Part shown: one piece after another, positions 5,581 to 6,336 of the stretch | Layout: each line of letters opens with the position of its first letter | Numbering within the stretch: position 1 is the first letter of the stretch | DNA from: Planctomycetia bacterium | GTDB taxonomy: Bacteria; Planctomycetota; Phycisphaerae; Phycisphaerales; SM1A02 | Direction of reading: 5' to 3' | Length of the DNA stretch: 6,336 nt | Assembly: GCA_009936695.1 (NCBI GenBank) | Contig: JAACEA010000585.1 | Location: forward strand, 1-6,336 | Position numbers and translations under genes: made by a program | The notes under the pieces: model-generated | The model's input: the letters and a program-made list of their open reading frames with translations, nothing else | Told to the model about the DNA's origin: nothing | Database searches by the model: none

Positions 5581-6336
5581 ATGCCGCGTCCCATCGACGC
5601 CCTCTATCTGACCGCCGCGCTCCTCGGCAGTCCGGTCTGGCTCCCGCGGATGATCCGAACCGGGAAGATCCACACCGACTGGCGAGCCCGATTCGGGCAC
5701 GGCGAAGCACTCGCCGATCCCGACCGACCCCGGGTCCTGCTGCATGCGGTATCGGTGGGGGAGGTGAATGCCACCGACCTGCTGGTCGACGCGCTGCTTG
5801 CACGCGATCCCGCGATCGAACCGGTCGTCGCCACCACCACCGATACTGGTTTCGCCCGGGCGACCGCCCTGTTCGACGGCCGGTGCGCCGTGGTGCGATA
5901 TCCCTTCGACGCCAGTGACGCGATCCGACGATTTCTCGATCGAATCCGACCCGATGCGATCGGCCTCGTCGAACTCGAAGTCTGGCCGAACCTCCTCGCC
6001 GAAGCCCGTCGAAGGTCGATTCCGGTGGCGGTGGTCAATGGCCGACTCAGCGCCCGGAGTCACCGTCGATACCGACGCATCCGACCCGTCGCTCGGCGAC
6101 TGTTCGACGCACTGGCCGTCGCGGGGGTCCAGGACGAGACCTACGCCGCGCGATTCCGGTCGATGGGATTGACGCCCGATCGAGTCGTTGTCACGGGCTC
6201 GATGAAATGGGACACCGCCCGGATCACCGACACCGTGGACGGCGCCGCGGAACTCGGCGCGGCACTCGGCATCGACCCGGCGAAGCCGCTCGTCGTCGCG
6301 GGCAGCACCGCCCCGGAGGAACATCGGCTGCTCCAC
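5581..6336 (+). CDS. waaA: 3-deoxy-D-manno-octulosonic acid (Kdo) transferase, N-terminal part
   Basis: WaaA/KdtA transfers Kdo from CMP-Kdo to the lipid A precursor at the inner face of the cytoplasmic membrane, an early step of LPS core assembly. The first 252 codons are present and the frame is open at the window edge; the family is about 420-430 aa long, so the C-terminal half is outside. A hydrophobic N-terminal stretch (about 7-25) fits the family's membrane anchor. The GT-B N-domain shows HAVSVGE (55-61) with E61 as the likely catalytic acid, TTTDTGFARA (85-94), YPFD (107-110), VELEVWPNL (130-138), VNGRLSARS (152-160), VTGSMKWD (204-211) and the start of the second domain at VVAGSTAPEEH (238-248). 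ATG 5581 lies 5 bases after the thioredoxin stop, with no strong Shine-Dalgarno of its own, which suggests translational coupling. Whether it adds one or several Kdo residues cannot be told. Confidence 0.93.
   Translation, partial: MPRPIDALYLTAALLGSPVWLPRMIRTGKIHTDWRARFGHGEALADPDRPRVLLHAVSVGEVNATDLLVDALLARDPAIEPVVATTTDTGFARATALFDGRCAVVRYPFDASDAIRRFLDRIRPDAIGLVELEVWPNLLAEARRRSIPVAVVNGRLSARSHRRYRRIRPVARRLFDALAVAGVQDETYAARFRSMGLTPDRVVVTGSMKWDTARITDTVDGAAELGAALGIDPAKPLVVAGSTAPEEHRLLH

Noticed and set aside
5449..6336. A 295-codon minus-strand frame at the right edge
   Set aside because: It is antisense to waaA, whose plus-strand frame carries all expected family motifs up to the edge.
1..6336. 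A defence, mobile or CRISPR-type system
   Set aside because: I saw no transposase, integrase, regularly spaced repeats, toxin-antitoxin pair or nuclease motifs. All large frames are explained by housekeeping or envelope families.

Overview
This GC-rich window (about two thirds G+C by eye) looks like a Gram-negative chromosome. The best guess is a planctomycete of the Phycisphaerae type. The first gene ends in a short PAPGA + hydrophobic + poly-Arg tail, which is typical of surface and exported proteins in that group, and the last gene is a Kdo transferase (waaA), which implies lipid A and an outer membrane. The lineage call is inference from these traits; no rRNA or other marker is present.

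Layout: (1) 2-112, +, the last 36 codons of a PEP-CTERM-like exported protein, followed by a strong intrinsic terminator (144-187). (2) 207-3962, -, convergent with the first gene: a 1251-aa fused HyuA-HyuB protein of the ATP-dependent 5-oxoprolinase/hydantoinase family, which fills most of the window. (3) 3963-4176, a 214-bp divergent intergenic region with candidate promoters on both strands and a tandem 8-bp repeat. (4) 4177-4815, +, a small DXD glycosyltransferase of the nucleotide-diphospho-sugar transferase type, starting at TTG behind an excellent Shine-Dalgarno. (5) 4816-4933, an intergenic stretch with two small inverted repeats and a candidate promoter. (6) 4934-5575, +, a membrane-anchored TlpA/ResA-like thioredoxin, also with a TTG start. 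(7) 5581 to the window edge, +, the N-terminal 252 codons of waaA/kdtA, five bases after the thioredoxin stop.

The three plus-strand genes at the right fit an envelope theme: a sugar transferase, a periplasmic thiol-disulfide protein and the lipid A Kdo transferase. The oxoprolinase is a separate, divergently transcribed metabolic gene. I found no mobile element, CRISPR array, tRNA or rRNA, and no clearly new multi-gene system. The most unusual signal is a small one: a CTATC(A/C)T box appears exactly three times, each upstream of one of the three genes that need their own promoter. At the oxoprolinase it lies so close to the preferred ATG that transcription may be leaderless.
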